DNA of 54,347 bases from positions 1 to 54,347 of the forward strand of contig JAYWAL010000153.1 in NCBI GenBank assembly GCA_043782485.1, in the 5' to 3' direction. The position numbers were made by a program, and so were the translations under genes. Source of the DNA: JANXUC01 sp043782485 (lineage in GTDB: Bacteria; Acidobacteriota; Terriglobia; Terriglobales; Acidobacteriaceae). This document shows positions 1 through 7,708 of the stretch, piece after piece; position 1 is the stretch's first letter, and the number at the start of each line of letters is the position of its first letter. The notes beneath the pieces were generated by a model, which saw nothing but the letters and a program-made list of their open reading frames with translations, had not been told where the DNA came from and did no database searches.

Positions 1-141
1 CGCTCTTCCTTGTCTTCGGCAAGGGGCACCCATCTCTTGACTCTCGCCCTGCCCTATGCGGCCACACGAAGGGTCGGGCCCGCAGCAGCGCCCCACGTCC
101 CTCGATCAGGAGTGCCCCGTGCCCAAGTTTGCGCTTCTAGT

Positions 142-170
142 TTGCGGCAGCCCCGGCGATGTGCTACGTT
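142..170 (+). promoter_or_regulatory. candidate sigma70-type promoter, near-leaderless
   Basis: TTGCGG (142-147) and TACGTT (165-170) are separated by 17 bases. Transcription would start only a few bases before the ATG at 181. The purine-rich AATAGGA abuts that ATG, too close for a normal ribosome site, which fits a very short leader. Each box matches the consensus at only about four positions, so the call is weak. I see nothing else convincing in bases 1-180. Confidence 0.3.
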
Positions 171-180
171 GCGAATAGGA

Positions 181-561
181 ATGCGTCGATTTTTAGCCAT
201 TTTCGTGCTGTTCGTGGTCGGCTGCTCCACGGTCGCGCCGCTGGCGCTCGCCTCGGCCTACGCCGAGACGCCCGCCTGCTGCCGCCGAGACGGTAAGCAC
301 CACTGCCAGTCCGGAATGGCGGATATGGCTGGCATGCCAGGGATGGTCGATGCCTCCCCCAGTGGCCACCAGATCACCGCTCCAGGCTGCCCGCAGCGCT
401 CTCCGAGCGCCACACCTGTCGCTAATGGACAGGCCGTAACCCCCTTGTTTTCAACGCCTCAGGTTCCGGATGCCAGCCTCGCCTGGCTGCCCAACCATCT
501 CGAGTTCGTGTCCGAGCCGGTTCACCAGCACTCCGGACGCGGCCCTCCCGCCTCGCTCTAA
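181..561 (+). CDS. small exported Cys/His/Met-rich protein, putative metal binding
   Basis: A 126-residue protein that I cannot place in a named family. Residues 1-28 form a signal peptide (MRRFL start, hydrophobic core, cut near AYA). The mature N-terminus carries a Cys-Cys pair (33-34), a His-His-Cys (40-42) and four regularly spaced Met residues (46, 49, 52, 55) in a short stretch, an arrangement typical of periplasmic copper or other soft-metal binders. The rest is low-complexity, Pro/Ser rich, with one more His pair region near the C-terminus. I start it at the ATG at 181 because the frame upstream encodes no signal peptide and looks non-coding. A TonB receptor follows 109 bases downstream on the same strand, so the pair may capture and import a metal or its chelate. 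Metal binding is inferred from composition only. Confidence 0.6.
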   Translation: MRRFLAIFVLFVVGCSTVAPLALASAYAETPACCRRDGKHHCQSGMADMAGMPGMVDASPSGHQITAPGCPQRSPSATPVANGQAVTPLFSTPQVPDASLAWLPNHLEFVSEPVHQHSGRGPPASL

Positions 562-670
562 CTCGTAGCCCTTACTCCTACAGATCCCCAAAAACCACGA
601 GTCGTTAGCGTGCGCGCGTTGACCACTGCGCGGCAAATGCCGCCCCTGTCCGCGCGCCAGGAGAAGCCCC

Positions 671-2977
671 GTGAACCGCTTTATTTTCAAGACTTTAGCC
701 GTGTTGTCCGCCATTTCGATCTTGCTGTCTTCCGCCGCTCTGGCGTCCATCTTTGGCTCTGTGAGAGGCGTTGTCCACGATCCGCAGCACCGTCCGGTCC
801 ACGGAGCCATGATCATGCTCCGTGCTAAGACCTCCGACTGGTCAAAATCCGCCGAGACGGATGCGGAGGGCCAGTTTTCCCTCAATGCCGTCCCGATTGG
901 CGACTACTCGGTCGGTGTTGCCAGCCCCGGTTTTGCCCAGATTGAGCAGACGGTCGTGGTGACTTCCGGGTCAGAACCGGTGGTGCATTTTCAGCTTCGC
1001 GTTGAAACGACCAAAGAGACCGTCAACGTAGTCGCGACACCGGAGGCGGTGGCGACCGATTCTTCCACGCCGACGACCCTGGTCAGTCGGCTGAACATTG
1101 AACGGACGCCCGGGGCCTCGCGCACGAACAGCATGGCCATGATCACGGATTTCGTCCCCGGAGCGTATGTCACGCACGACCAACTTCACATCCGCGGCGG
1201 CCACCAAACCAGCTGGCTGGTGGACGGCGTACCTGTGCCGAACACCAACATCGCCTCTAACGTGGGTCCGCAATTCGACCCCAAAGATATTGATTACATG
1301 GAAGTGAACCGCGGAAGCTACGGCGCGGAGTTCGGCGACCGGACGTATGGCGTGTTCAATATCGTTCCCCGGTCAGGGTTTGAACGCAACAACCAAGCCG
1401 AGCTGGTGCTGGGCGCTGGCAACTTCCACCAAGCGGACGCCCAATTGAGCTTTGGCAGCCACACCGAGCGCTTCGCCTACTACGGGAGCGTGAACGGGAA
1501 TCGGACGGATCTTGGCTTGCAAACGCCGGTTTCAAAAGTGGTGCACGATGCGGCGAATGGCTATGGCGGTTTTGGGTCTTTGATTTTCAACCTCGATCCC
1601 TCCAACCAATTGCGACTCGTGGCATCGGCGCGGAAAGACTACTACCAGATTCCGTATGATCCGTTTCCGAACGACATTGAGAACGCCGACATCGCGGCCA
1701 ATAATTTCGCAGCACAATCTCCCAGCATCGGTCTGCGCGATGGGAACCACGAAGGCGACGTCTTGGCCAACTTTTCCTGGGTGCATACGTTCAATTCCAA
1801 GACTCTGCTGACCGTATCTCCGTTCTACCATCGCAACAGCGCGAATTACGACAGCTCACCCGGGGACGATCCCATCGCCACAACCGACCACCACCTCTCC
1901 GGCTACACTGGCGGGCAGGTTAGTTTCAGCGCGAACATGGCCAGAAATGATCTGCAAGCGGGCTTTTATGGCTTTTACCAGAGGGACGATCAGTTCTTCC
2001 AGGCACTCTTCAAGAGCGACGCCACCCAATCTTTTAGTGGACGCAATCCGGCCTCCGGGGGATTGGAGGCTTTCTTCCTCGACGACAAATTCAAGCCATT
2101 TTCCTGGCTGACGCTGAGCGCGGGAATGCGCCCCACCCACTTCAGCGGCGGCATTTCCGAGAACTCCATCAGCCCGCGCTTTGGCGCTGCTTTGAACGTT
2201 CCACGCCTGAATTGGACGTTCCGGGCGTTTTATGGGCACTTCTATCAGGCACCGCCGCTCCTTACGGTTAGCGGCTCCTTGGAGAAGTTCTGCAATACGA
2301 ACGGCAACGTTTGTGGGTTCCTCCCACTCAAGGGCGAACGCGACGAAGAGCATCAATTCGGTGTGACCATTCCTTACCGAGGCTGGGTTCTTGACGCCGA
2401 CAACTTCACAACCAGCGCCCGCAATTTCTTCGACCACGGCTGTATTGGATCCGGGCTTTGCCTTCCGCTCACGATTGAGCGGGCGCACGTGGCGGGCTGG
2501 GAAGTCACGCTGCGCTCTCCGCGCATTGCGCATCGCGGACAGATTCATCTCGCCTACTCGAACCAGGTAGCCAAGGCCGGCGGAGCCATCAATGGCGGGT
2601 TCACGGATGGCACGACCAACCTTTGCGACCCCGACCCTGGCTTGTGCGCGCTCGACCATGACCAGACGAACACGCTCAACGTCGGCGGAGACGTGTCCCT
2701 GCCCTGGCGGGCTTTCGCATCGACCAACGTCTACTACGGTTCCGGATTCAGTAACGCTTTCGTCGGCTTTCCTTACCCGGAGCGGCACTTGCCAGGGCAC
2801 ACCACGTTCGACGTTTCGCTGGGGAAGGACTTCGGCGAGCGCTTTTCGGCCTCGGTGAATGCCTTGAATGTGGCCAACCGGCGGGTGGAGCTGGACAACA
2901 GCCAGACCTTCGGCGGATTCCACTGGAATAACCCGAGGGAGTTATCGATTGAGTTACGCTATCGATTTCATTATTAA
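671..2977 (+). CDS. TonB-dependent outer-membrane receptor
   Basis: A 768-residue receptor. Residues 1-25 are a signal peptide (cut after SSAALA). Residues about 27-105 form a carboxypeptidase-regulatory-like beta domain common in Acidobacteriota and Bacteroidota receptors. The plug follows at about 125-235, with IRGG and the VDGVPVPN stretch recognisable, and then a long beta-barrel. It ends in an aromatic-rich strand closing on Tyr, the usual outer-membrane C-terminal signature. The start is a GTG at 671 preceded by AGGAG. At 768 residues it is shorter than the roughly 1,000-1,200-residue Oar-like receptors typical of this phylum and closer to classic siderophore or copper receptors. The substrate is unknown. 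The upstream small Cys/His/Met protein suggests a metal or metal complex rather than a glycan, but no SusD-like partner or transporter is adjacent to settle it. Confidence 0.88.
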   Translation: MNRFIFKTLAVLSAISILLSSAALASIFGSVRGVVHDPQHRPVHGAMIMLRAKTSDWSKSAETDAEGQFSLNAVPIGDYSVGVASPGFAQIEQTVVVTSGSEPVVHFQLRVETTKETVNVVATPEAVATDSSTPTTLVSRLNIERTPGASRTNSMAMITDFVPGAYVTHDQLHIRGGHQTSWLVDGVPVPNTNIASNVGPQFDPKDIDYMEVNRGSYGAEFGDRTYGVFNIVPRSGFERNNQAELVLGAGNFHQADAQLSFGSHTERFAYYGSVNGNRTDLGLQTPVSKVVHDAANGYGGFGSLIFNLDPSNQLRLVASARKDYYQIPYDPFPNDIENADIAANNFAAQSPSIGLRDGNHEGDVLANFSWVHTFNSKTLLTVSPFYHRNSANYDSSPGDDPIATTDHHLSGYTGGQVSFSANMARNDLQAGFYGFYQRDDQFFQALFKSDATQSFSGRNPASGGLEAFFLDDKFKPFSWLTLSAGMRPTHFSGGISENSISPRFGAALNVPRLNWTFRAFYGHFYQAPPLLTVSGSLEKFCNTNGNVCGFLPLKGERDEEHQFGVTIPYRGWVLDADNFTTSARNFFDHGCIGSGLCLPLTIERAHVAGWEVTLRSPRIAHRGQIHLAYSNQVAKAGGAINGGFTDGTTNLCDPDPGLCALDHDQTNTLNVGGDVSLPWRAFASTNVYYGSGFSNAFVGFPYPERHLPGHTTFDVSLGKDFGERFSASVNALNVANRRVELDNSQTFGGFHWNNPRELSIELRYRFHY

Positions 2978-2997
2978 CTTATTTGCAATACTGATGT

Positions 2998-3046
2998 GAG
3001 GTCCTTCGAGGTAGCGCCGGAAGACCTCGCGGGCGAGGGTGCCCGC
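2998..3046. repeat. double hairpin, REP-like palindrome
   Basis: Two consecutive inverted repeats lie between the receptor and the next gene. GAGGTC (2998-3003) pairs with GACCTC (3023-3028). Then GCGGGC (3029-3034) pairs with GCCCGC (3041-3046) over a six-base loop. No T-tract follows, so this looks more like a dispersed palindromic element than a classic terminator, though it could stop transcription. From memory, similar GC-rich hairpins recur between acidobacterial genes; I could not check this. Confidence 0.5.
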
Positions 3047-3091
3047 ACTACACGTACCTTGCCGATGGAATACAATCGGGCGGCACAGGGT

Positions 3092-3134
3092 AAACGGACA
3101 AACGGTGCCGGGACAAACGGTGCAAGGACAAACT
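3092..3134 (+). repeat. short tandem repeat ending at a ribosome-binding site
   Basis: The unit GGACAAACGGTGC occurs twice in a row with 15-base spacing, and a third, partial GGACAAAC ends directly before the ATG at 3135. The last copy supplies the AAGGA that acts as ribosome-binding site. Copy-number change here would alter the 5' leader without touching the protein. Confidence 0.6.
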
Positions 3135-4031
3135 ATGAATCGAAAAAACTTCGCACGCATTTGCGCAGTCGCTACGCTCGCCACATTTCTCGCCACCCCC
3201 AATACCGCTCTGGCCGCGGAAGCCGATGCTCCGTTCAAGCTTTCCGTCATGCTCTGGACCGTCTTCAACGATCTTCCATTCGAGCAGCGCCTGGAAAAAG
3301 TCGCCGCGGCGGGTTATAGGAACGTGGAACTCGTCGGCGAATATCAGAAATGGTCCGACGCCGACTACGCGCGTGCCAACGCGAAGCGCAAAGAACTGGG
3401 CATCTCCTTTGATACGACGGCAGGCATTAAACACAGCCTTACGAACCCGGCCGACCGCGACGCCTTGCTCGCCGACTTGCGCGAGGCGCTGGTTTCCATG
3501 GAGAAGCTCGACTGCCCCAGCATCATCTTTCTCTCCGGCGATGTGGTGCCCGGCATGAGCCGCGAAGCGCAGCATCAAAGCATCATCGACGGCCTCCAAG
3601 CGGCGGCGAAGATGGTTGAAGGAAAGAAAATTGCCGGAGAACCCGTCCGGCTCCTGCTGGAAACGATCGATCCGCTGGAGAACCCCAAGTACTTCCTGAC
3701 TTCCGCCAACGAAGCTTTCGAGATCGTGAAGGCCGTGAATCACCCGCAGGTGCTGTTTCTCTACGACTTCTTCCATGAGCAAATCGCCGAGGGCAACCTG
3801 ATTGCCAAACTGGAACACAACATTGCCTTGGTAGCTCTAGTCCACATTGCCGACGTTCCCGGCCGTCACGAACCAGGAACAGGCGAAATCAATTACGGCA
3901 GCATTTTCCGCAAGCTGGGCGAGCTGAAGTATCACGGCACGGTCGCCATGGAGTTCCTGCCCACGGGCGATCCGGTGGCGCAACTCCGGGCGGCGCGGGA
4001 GATGGCGGTACGGGCTGCTTCCGAAAAATAA
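3135..4031 (+). CDS. exported hydroxypyruvate isomerase-like TIM-barrel protein
   Basis: A 298-residue xylose-isomerase-like TIM barrel close to the hydroxypyruvate isomerase (Hyi) branch. LLET, FLYDFFHEQ, HIADVPGRHEPGTGEINYG and the late AMEFLP segment carry the Glu, Asp, His and Glu that normally bind the divalent metal. Residues 1-28 are a signal peptide (NTALA-A). That is unusual, since ordinary Hyi is cytosolic, and it places this enzyme in the periplasm. I prefer the ATG at 3135 because it has an AAGGA upstream and begins the signal peptide; 32 codons upstream in frame look non-coding. It leads a likely operon with an SDR (15 bases downstream) and a GH27 enzyme. Exported members of this superfamily are often found with 3-keto-sugar enzymes (DUF1080, Gfo/Idh/MocA), which also occur here at 42815-45154. 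The exact substrate is inferred, not known. Confidence 0.82.
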   Translation: MNRKNFARICAVATLATFLATPNTALAAEADAPFKLSVMLWTVFNDLPFEQRLEKVAAAGYRNVELVGEYQKWSDADYARANAKRKELGISFDTTAGIKHSLTNPADRDALLADLREALVSMEKLDCPSIIFLSGDVVPGMSREAQHQSIIDGLQAAAKMVEGKKIAGEPVRLLLETIDPLENPKYFLTSANEAFEIVKAVNHPQVLFLYDFFHEQIAEGNLIAKLEHNIALVALVHIADVPGRHEPGTGEINYGSIFRKLGELKYHGTVAMEFLPTGDPVAQLRAAREMAVRAASEK

Positions 4032-4046
4032 ACAAGGAAAACATTC

Positions 4047-4769
4047 GTGACCGGGGAGACCGCTTTGGGAGTCGAAGCGATGCAGGGAAAAATCGTACTT
4101 GTAACCGGTGCCAACGGCGGTCTGGGACGCAACGTGACCCAGGCGTTTCTCCACGCGGGCGCGACCGTGGTGGGTACATCCCGCAGAATCGAAGCCTCTG
4201 AGTTTCCGAGTGCCGCTTTTACCGCCCTCTCTGGCGAGCTATCGTCGCCCTCCGGAGCACGGGCAGTGGTGGACTTTGTCACCTCCAAGTTCGGTCGGCT
4301 GGACGTTTTAGCACACACCGTGGGCGGCTTTGCGGGCGGCTCTTCCCTGGCGAGCACCGACGACGCGACGTTCCAGCTCATGATGGACATGAACCTGAAC
4401 AGCGCGTTCTACCTGCTACGCGCCGCCATCCCTTTGCTACGGAAAAATCACGGTGGACGCATCGTCGCCATTGGCAGTCGCGCGGCGGTGGACCCGGGCG
4501 CAGGAGTGGGCGCTTATAGCGCGTCGAAGGCGGCGCTGGTTTCTCTCATCCGCACGGTGGCGTTAGAAAACAAAGACGTTGAACTGACCGCCAACATCAT
4601 TTTGCCGGGAACCATGGATACACCAGCGAATCGCAATGCCATGCCCACAGCGGATGTCAGCAAGTGGGTGCAGCCCGCAAACGTTGCCGCGCTGATCACG
4701 TGGCTGGCCGGGGACACCGGTTCGGAAACCAACGGCGCCGTGATCCCGATGTACGGCAGTGAAGTTTGA
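4047..4769 (+). CDS. short-chain dehydrogenase/reductase
   Basis: A 240-residue classical SDR that catalyses an NAD(P)-dependent alcohol/ketone interconversion. The cofactor loop is TGANGGLG (about 20-27). The catalytic Tyr and Lys are in YSASK, with the catalytic Ser just upstream in AIGSRAAVD. There is no signal peptide, so it is cytosolic. I chose the GTG at 4047 because AAGGAAA lies six bases upstream; the internal ATG at 4080 has no ribosome site. It sits 15 bases after the exported Hyi-like isomerase and 63 bases before an alpha-galactosidase, so a carbohydrate substrate is likely, but SDR sequences alone do not tell which. Confidence 0.82.
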   Translation: MTGETALGVEAMQGKIVLVTGANGGLGRNVTQAFLHAGATVVGTSRRIEASEFPSAAFTALSGELSSPSGARAVVDFVTSKFGRLDVLAHTVGGFAGGSSLASTDDATFQLMMDMNLNSAFYLLRAAIPLLRKNHGGRIVAIGSRAAVDPGAGVGAYSASKAALVSLIRTVALENKDVELTANIILPGTMDTPANRNAMPTADVSKWVQPANVAALITWLAGDTGSETNGAVIPMYGSEV

Positions 4770-4832
4770 GCGGACCCGAGTCCGGTAAAGCGAAGCCTGT
4801 GGAAGAAATGAGCACTTAGAAACGGAGTCCCC

Positions 4833-5981
4833 ATGACGATGTCGCGCTGGAAACTGCTGGTTTTCGTACTCGCTTCTGTATCACTGCTTCGTGCCGCCGA
4901 GCCAAGCTACCCCGCCTCGCTCGCACCCACCCCGATCATGGGATGGAACAGCTGGAACAAGTTCGGCTGCGACGTTAGCGACAAACTCATTCGCGAGATG
5001 GCGGACGCGGTGGTCAGCACTGGCCTGAAGGCCGCAGGGTACCAATACGTGAACATTGACGATTGCTGGCAAATCAGCCGTGCCGCCGACGGGTCCATCG
5101 TGGTTGATCCGCACTTCCCGAACGGCATCAAGCCCGTCGCCGATTACGTTCACAGCAAGGGACTCAAGCTCGGCGTTTACACGGACGCGGGCCGTATGAC
5201 CTGCCAAAAGCGCCCCGGCAGCTACCAGCATGAGGTGCAGGATGCGAAAGACTACGCTTCCTGGGGAGTCGATTACGTCAAGATCGACTGGTGCTATTCC
5301 GACGGCCTCGATCCCGAAGTGCAGTATGCCAGGTTGCGCGACGCCCTGGCGAATTCTGGGCGTCCAATTGTGTTCAGCATCTGCAACTGGGGCGTGAAAG
5401 CCCCGTGGCGCTGGGCGCCGAAGCTCGGCAACCTTTGGCGCACCACGGGCGACATTAGCGACAACTACGCCAGCATGACGGAAATCGGATTTTCTCAAAA
5501 TGGATTGGAAAAGTTTGCCGGACCGGGGCACTGGAACGATCCGGATATGCTGGAAGTGGGCAACGGCGGCATGAAGCGCGACGAATACCGCACCCACATG
5601 GCGCTATGGGCCATTTTAGCCGCGCCATTGCTGGCTGGAAACGACCTCCGCACCATGACCGCGGAAACCAAGGACTTGCTCACGAATGCCGAGGTCATCG
5701 CCGTGGACCAGGATGTCAAGGGCGTGCAGGGCCGCCGCATTTGGCAGGAAGGGCCTCTGGAAATTTGGGCCAAGCCGTTGGCGGATGGCAGTCAGGCCGT
5801 TGGACTCTTCAATCGCATGGATACGCCTTTGACCATTGAGCTGGATGCGAAGTTGATTGGCGTTCCCGCGTCGGCGAAAGTACGCGACCTGCTGGACCAT
5901 AAAGACCTGGGCGCGATCAAGAGTGGGTACGGGAAGGAAGTTGCGGGGCACGGCGTGGTTTTGCTGCGCGTTTCGAAATAG
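4833..5981 (+). CDS. GH27 alpha-galactosidase (or related glycosidase)
   Basis: A 382-residue retaining glycoside hydrolase of family 27. Residues 1-22 are a signal peptide. The mature chain opens with PIMGWNSWN, a family hallmark. The expected nucleophile is Asp152 in YVKIDWCY and the acid/base is Asp207 in WRTTGDI. CNWG and GHWNDPDML are also family signatures. A short C-terminal beta domain ends the chain, so it is full length. The ATG at 4833 follows ACGGAG. The usual activity is removal of terminal alpha-D-galactose from side chains of plant polysaccharides or oligosaccharides; the family also contains beta-L-arabinopyranosidases and alpha-N-acetylgalactosaminidases, which I cannot exclude. 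It is last in the Hyi-like/SDR operon and converges on the HtrA protease gene. A second GH27 lies at 22729-24108. Confidence 0.9.
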   Translation: MTMSRWKLLVFVLASVSLLRAAEPSYPASLAPTPIMGWNSWNKFGCDVSDKLIREMADAVVSTGLKAAGYQYVNIDDCWQISRAADGSIVVDPHFPNGIKPVADYVHSKGLKLGVYTDAGRMTCQKRPGSYQHEVQDAKDYASWGVDYVKIDWCYSDGLDPEVQYARLRDALANSGRPIVFSICNWGVKAPWRWAPKLGNLWRTTGDISDNYASMTEIGFSQNGLEKFAGPGHWNDPDMLEVGNGGMKRDEYRTHMALWAILAAPLLAGNDLRTMTAETKDLLTNAEVIAVDQDVKGVQGRRIWQEGPLEIWAKPLADGSQAVGLFNRMDTPLTIELDAKLIGVPASAKVRDLLDHKDLGAIKSGYGKEVAGHGVVLLRVSK

Positions 5982-6004
5982 GCTACCTGGAAATTGAATC
6001 GAAA

Positions 6005-6043
6005 GCCCCGCCCTGTCGCTGAGGAACGCGACAAGAACGGGGC
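6005..6043. terminator. two-part hairpin between convergent genes
   Basis: The outer stem is GCCCCG (6005-6010) with CGGGGC (6038-6043), and the inner stem is TGTCGC (6014-6019) with GCGACA (6028-6033) around an eight-base loop. It lies exactly in the gap between the convergent GH27 and HtrA genes, so it could act as a bidirectional terminator. No T-tract is present on either side. The TGTCGC..GCGACA core is what I recall as a common acidobacterial intergenic palindrome, so it may be a REP-like element instead. Confidence 0.55.
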
Positions 6044-6053
6044 ACCCTACGGC

Positions 6054-7628
6054 TTAGCCCTGTGTCGGGTGCAGTACCCGGAACGTGTTTCCGCCATTGG
6101 ACCAGATCAGCAACAAAGCATTCTGCCCCTGCGGAACCTTGCCCAGATTCTCCTGCACTTCTGCTGCGCTCTGCACCCTGTGGCGATTCACTTCCAGAAT
6201 TACATCGCCCGGTTGCAACCCGGCATCTTCCGCCGAACTGCCCGGCTGCACTTGCTCGATCACCGCGCCCCTCACCTCACCGGGAACTTGGATCTGCTCG
6301 CGGGTTTCCGGCGTGATATCGGCCAAACCCAGCCCCCAGCGGGCCTTTCCGTGGCCTCCGGTATTTTCGCTCACTTCTTCCCTGCGGCCGTTCATGTCCC
6401 CCAGAGTCACGGGCACGTTCACGCTTTTCCCGTCGCGCAGCACCTGCAATTGAATGGTCGTCCCCGGACCTTTCTGGCCAACTTCCACTTGCAACTCGCC
6501 CGCGTCATTCACCTTCTTGCCGTTGAGTTGTTTCACCACGTCGCCGACCCGTAGACCCGCTTTCGCTCCCGGTGTATCGGGATCGACTTGCGAAACCAGC
6601 GCTCCCAGGCTGTCAGTAACATCAAAGAACTGAGCATTCTCCGGCGTCACGTCGGTGATGCCCACGCCCATGTAGCCGTGGGAAATTTTCCCATCGCGGA
6701 TCAGCGCATCCACTGTCGGCTTGACGATTTGTGTGGGAATGGCAAAGCCCGCACCCGAGAAAACACCCGAGGATGAAATTAGAAACGTATTGATGCCAAT
6801 CAACTGACCGCGCGCATCCACCAGCGGCCCGCCCGAATTTCCCGGATTGATGGCCGCATCCGTCTGAATGAATTCCCCGGGCTTGTGACGATCGCTGAGG
6901 TCCGGATTCGGGCGATTCAACGCGCTGACGATTCCGCGCGTCACGGTGAAACGCAGGCCGAAGGGGTTGCCAAAGGCCAGCACCGTTTGCCCCGGATGAA
7001 GCTGCATCGAGTCTCCCCAAGCAATGTTCGGAAGGTCCGTGGCGCTCACTTTGATGACCGCGAGATCCGTCAGCGGGTCCACGCCAATCAGCTTGGCTGG
7101 AAGAATTCGTCGGTCACTCATGGTTACGCGGATTTCGGTTGCACCATCGACAACGTGGTTGTTGGTGACGATGTATCCATCAGGAGAAATAATGACGCCG
7201 CTGCCTACGCCGTGTTCGAACTCGCGCTGTTGCGGCATTTGCATGTTGCCCCTTCCGCCGTGACCCATGCCTGGTGGCATCCCTTGTCCCATTCCTGGGC
7301 CAAAGAACTGGCCGAAGAATTTCTGCATGTCCTCGGGAGCCTGTCCTGCGGACTGCTCGTTCTTGCTGCGCGAGGTCACGGCCACGTGAACAATGGCCGG
7401 GGTGACGCGCGCGGCCAGCGTTTCCATGGCGCGGTCAAGGCTGAGTAGCGCGCCAACACTGTTGTCGTCGAGCGGCGCGGTGGTTGAGGTGGCGGTTGCG
7501 GCACGCGCTGTGGCGGGCTTGACGCACTCGTAAGTTGCAATCGTTGTGGCCAGCGCAAATGCGATGGCTGGTGCCAGCAGGCGACTGCGTTTTGGGCTAC
7601 CGTTCCGGATTTTCTGCCAGATCGTCAT
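6054..7628 (-). CDS. HtrA/Deg-family periplasmic serine protease
   Basis: A 524-residue serine protease/chaperone that degrades or refolds damaged envelope proteins. An N-terminal hydrophobic segment (about 19-32) serves as signal or anchor. The trypsin-like domain carries the triad His158 (TNNHVV), Asp188 (DPLTDLA) and Ser265 (PGNSGGPL). Two PDZ domains follow, at about 290-410 and 430-520. A Gly/Met-rich insertion at about 108-134, before the catalytic core, corresponds to the variable LA-loop region and is unusually rich in Gly-Met. The start ATG at 7628 has a strong AAGGAG. The 80 bases upstream hold a palindrome nearly identical to the one in front of blaI, so I infer control by the adjacent BlaI/BlaR1 pair rather than by the sigmaE or Cpx systems known for enterobacterial degP. 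Confidence 0.93.
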   Translation of the reverse strand: MTIWQKIRNGSPKRSRLLAPAIAFALATTIATYECVKPATARAATATSTTAPLDDNSVGALLSLDRAMETLAARVTPAIVHVAVTSRSKNEQSAGQAPEDMQKFFGQFFGPGMGQGMPPGMGHGGRGNMQMPQQREFEHGVGSGVIISPDGYIVTNNHVVDGATEIRVTMSDRRILPAKLIGVDPLTDLAVIKVSATDLPNIAWGDSMQLHPGQTVLAFGNPFGLRFTVTRGIVSALNRPNPDLSDRHKPGEFIQTDAAINPGNSGGPLVDARGQLIGINTFLISSSGVFSGAGFAIPTQIVKPTVDALIRDGKISHGYMGVGITDVTPENAQFFDVTDSLGALVSQVDPDTPGAKAGLRVGDVVKQLNGKKVNDAGELQVEVGQKGPGTTIQLQVLRDGKSVNVPVTLGDMNGRREEVSENTGGHGKARWGLGLADITPETREQIQVPGEVRGAVIEQVQPGSSAEDAGLQPGDVILEVNRHRVQSAAEVQENLGKVPQGQNALLLIWSNGGNTFRVLHPTQG

Positions 7629-7651
7629 GATGTTCGTTCTCCTTTTTTCTG

Positions 7652-7669
7652 CAACTAATTATTTAGTTG
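7652..7669. promoter_or_regulatory. predicted BlaI operator in front of the HtrA gene
   Basis: An 18-base near-perfect palindrome, CAACTAAT-TA-TTTAGTTG, with one mismatch between the arms. It shares architecture and 16 of 18 bases with the operator at 9535-9552. It covers the likely -10 region (TAAATA on the minus strand) of the protease promoter, so a bound repressor would block transcription. It lies 23 bases upstream of the ribosome-proximal start. The assignment to BlaI is inferred from the shared sequence and location. Confidence 0.7.
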
Positions 7670-7708
7670 TTGCGCTCACAGCTGTGTTGACTGGTTTTTC
7701 TCTGTTCC

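Noticed and set aside
1856..2923. 355-codon minus-strand frame inside the TonB receptor
   Set aside because: Receptor frame has signal peptide, plug and C-terminal barrel signature; the antisense product shows nothing.
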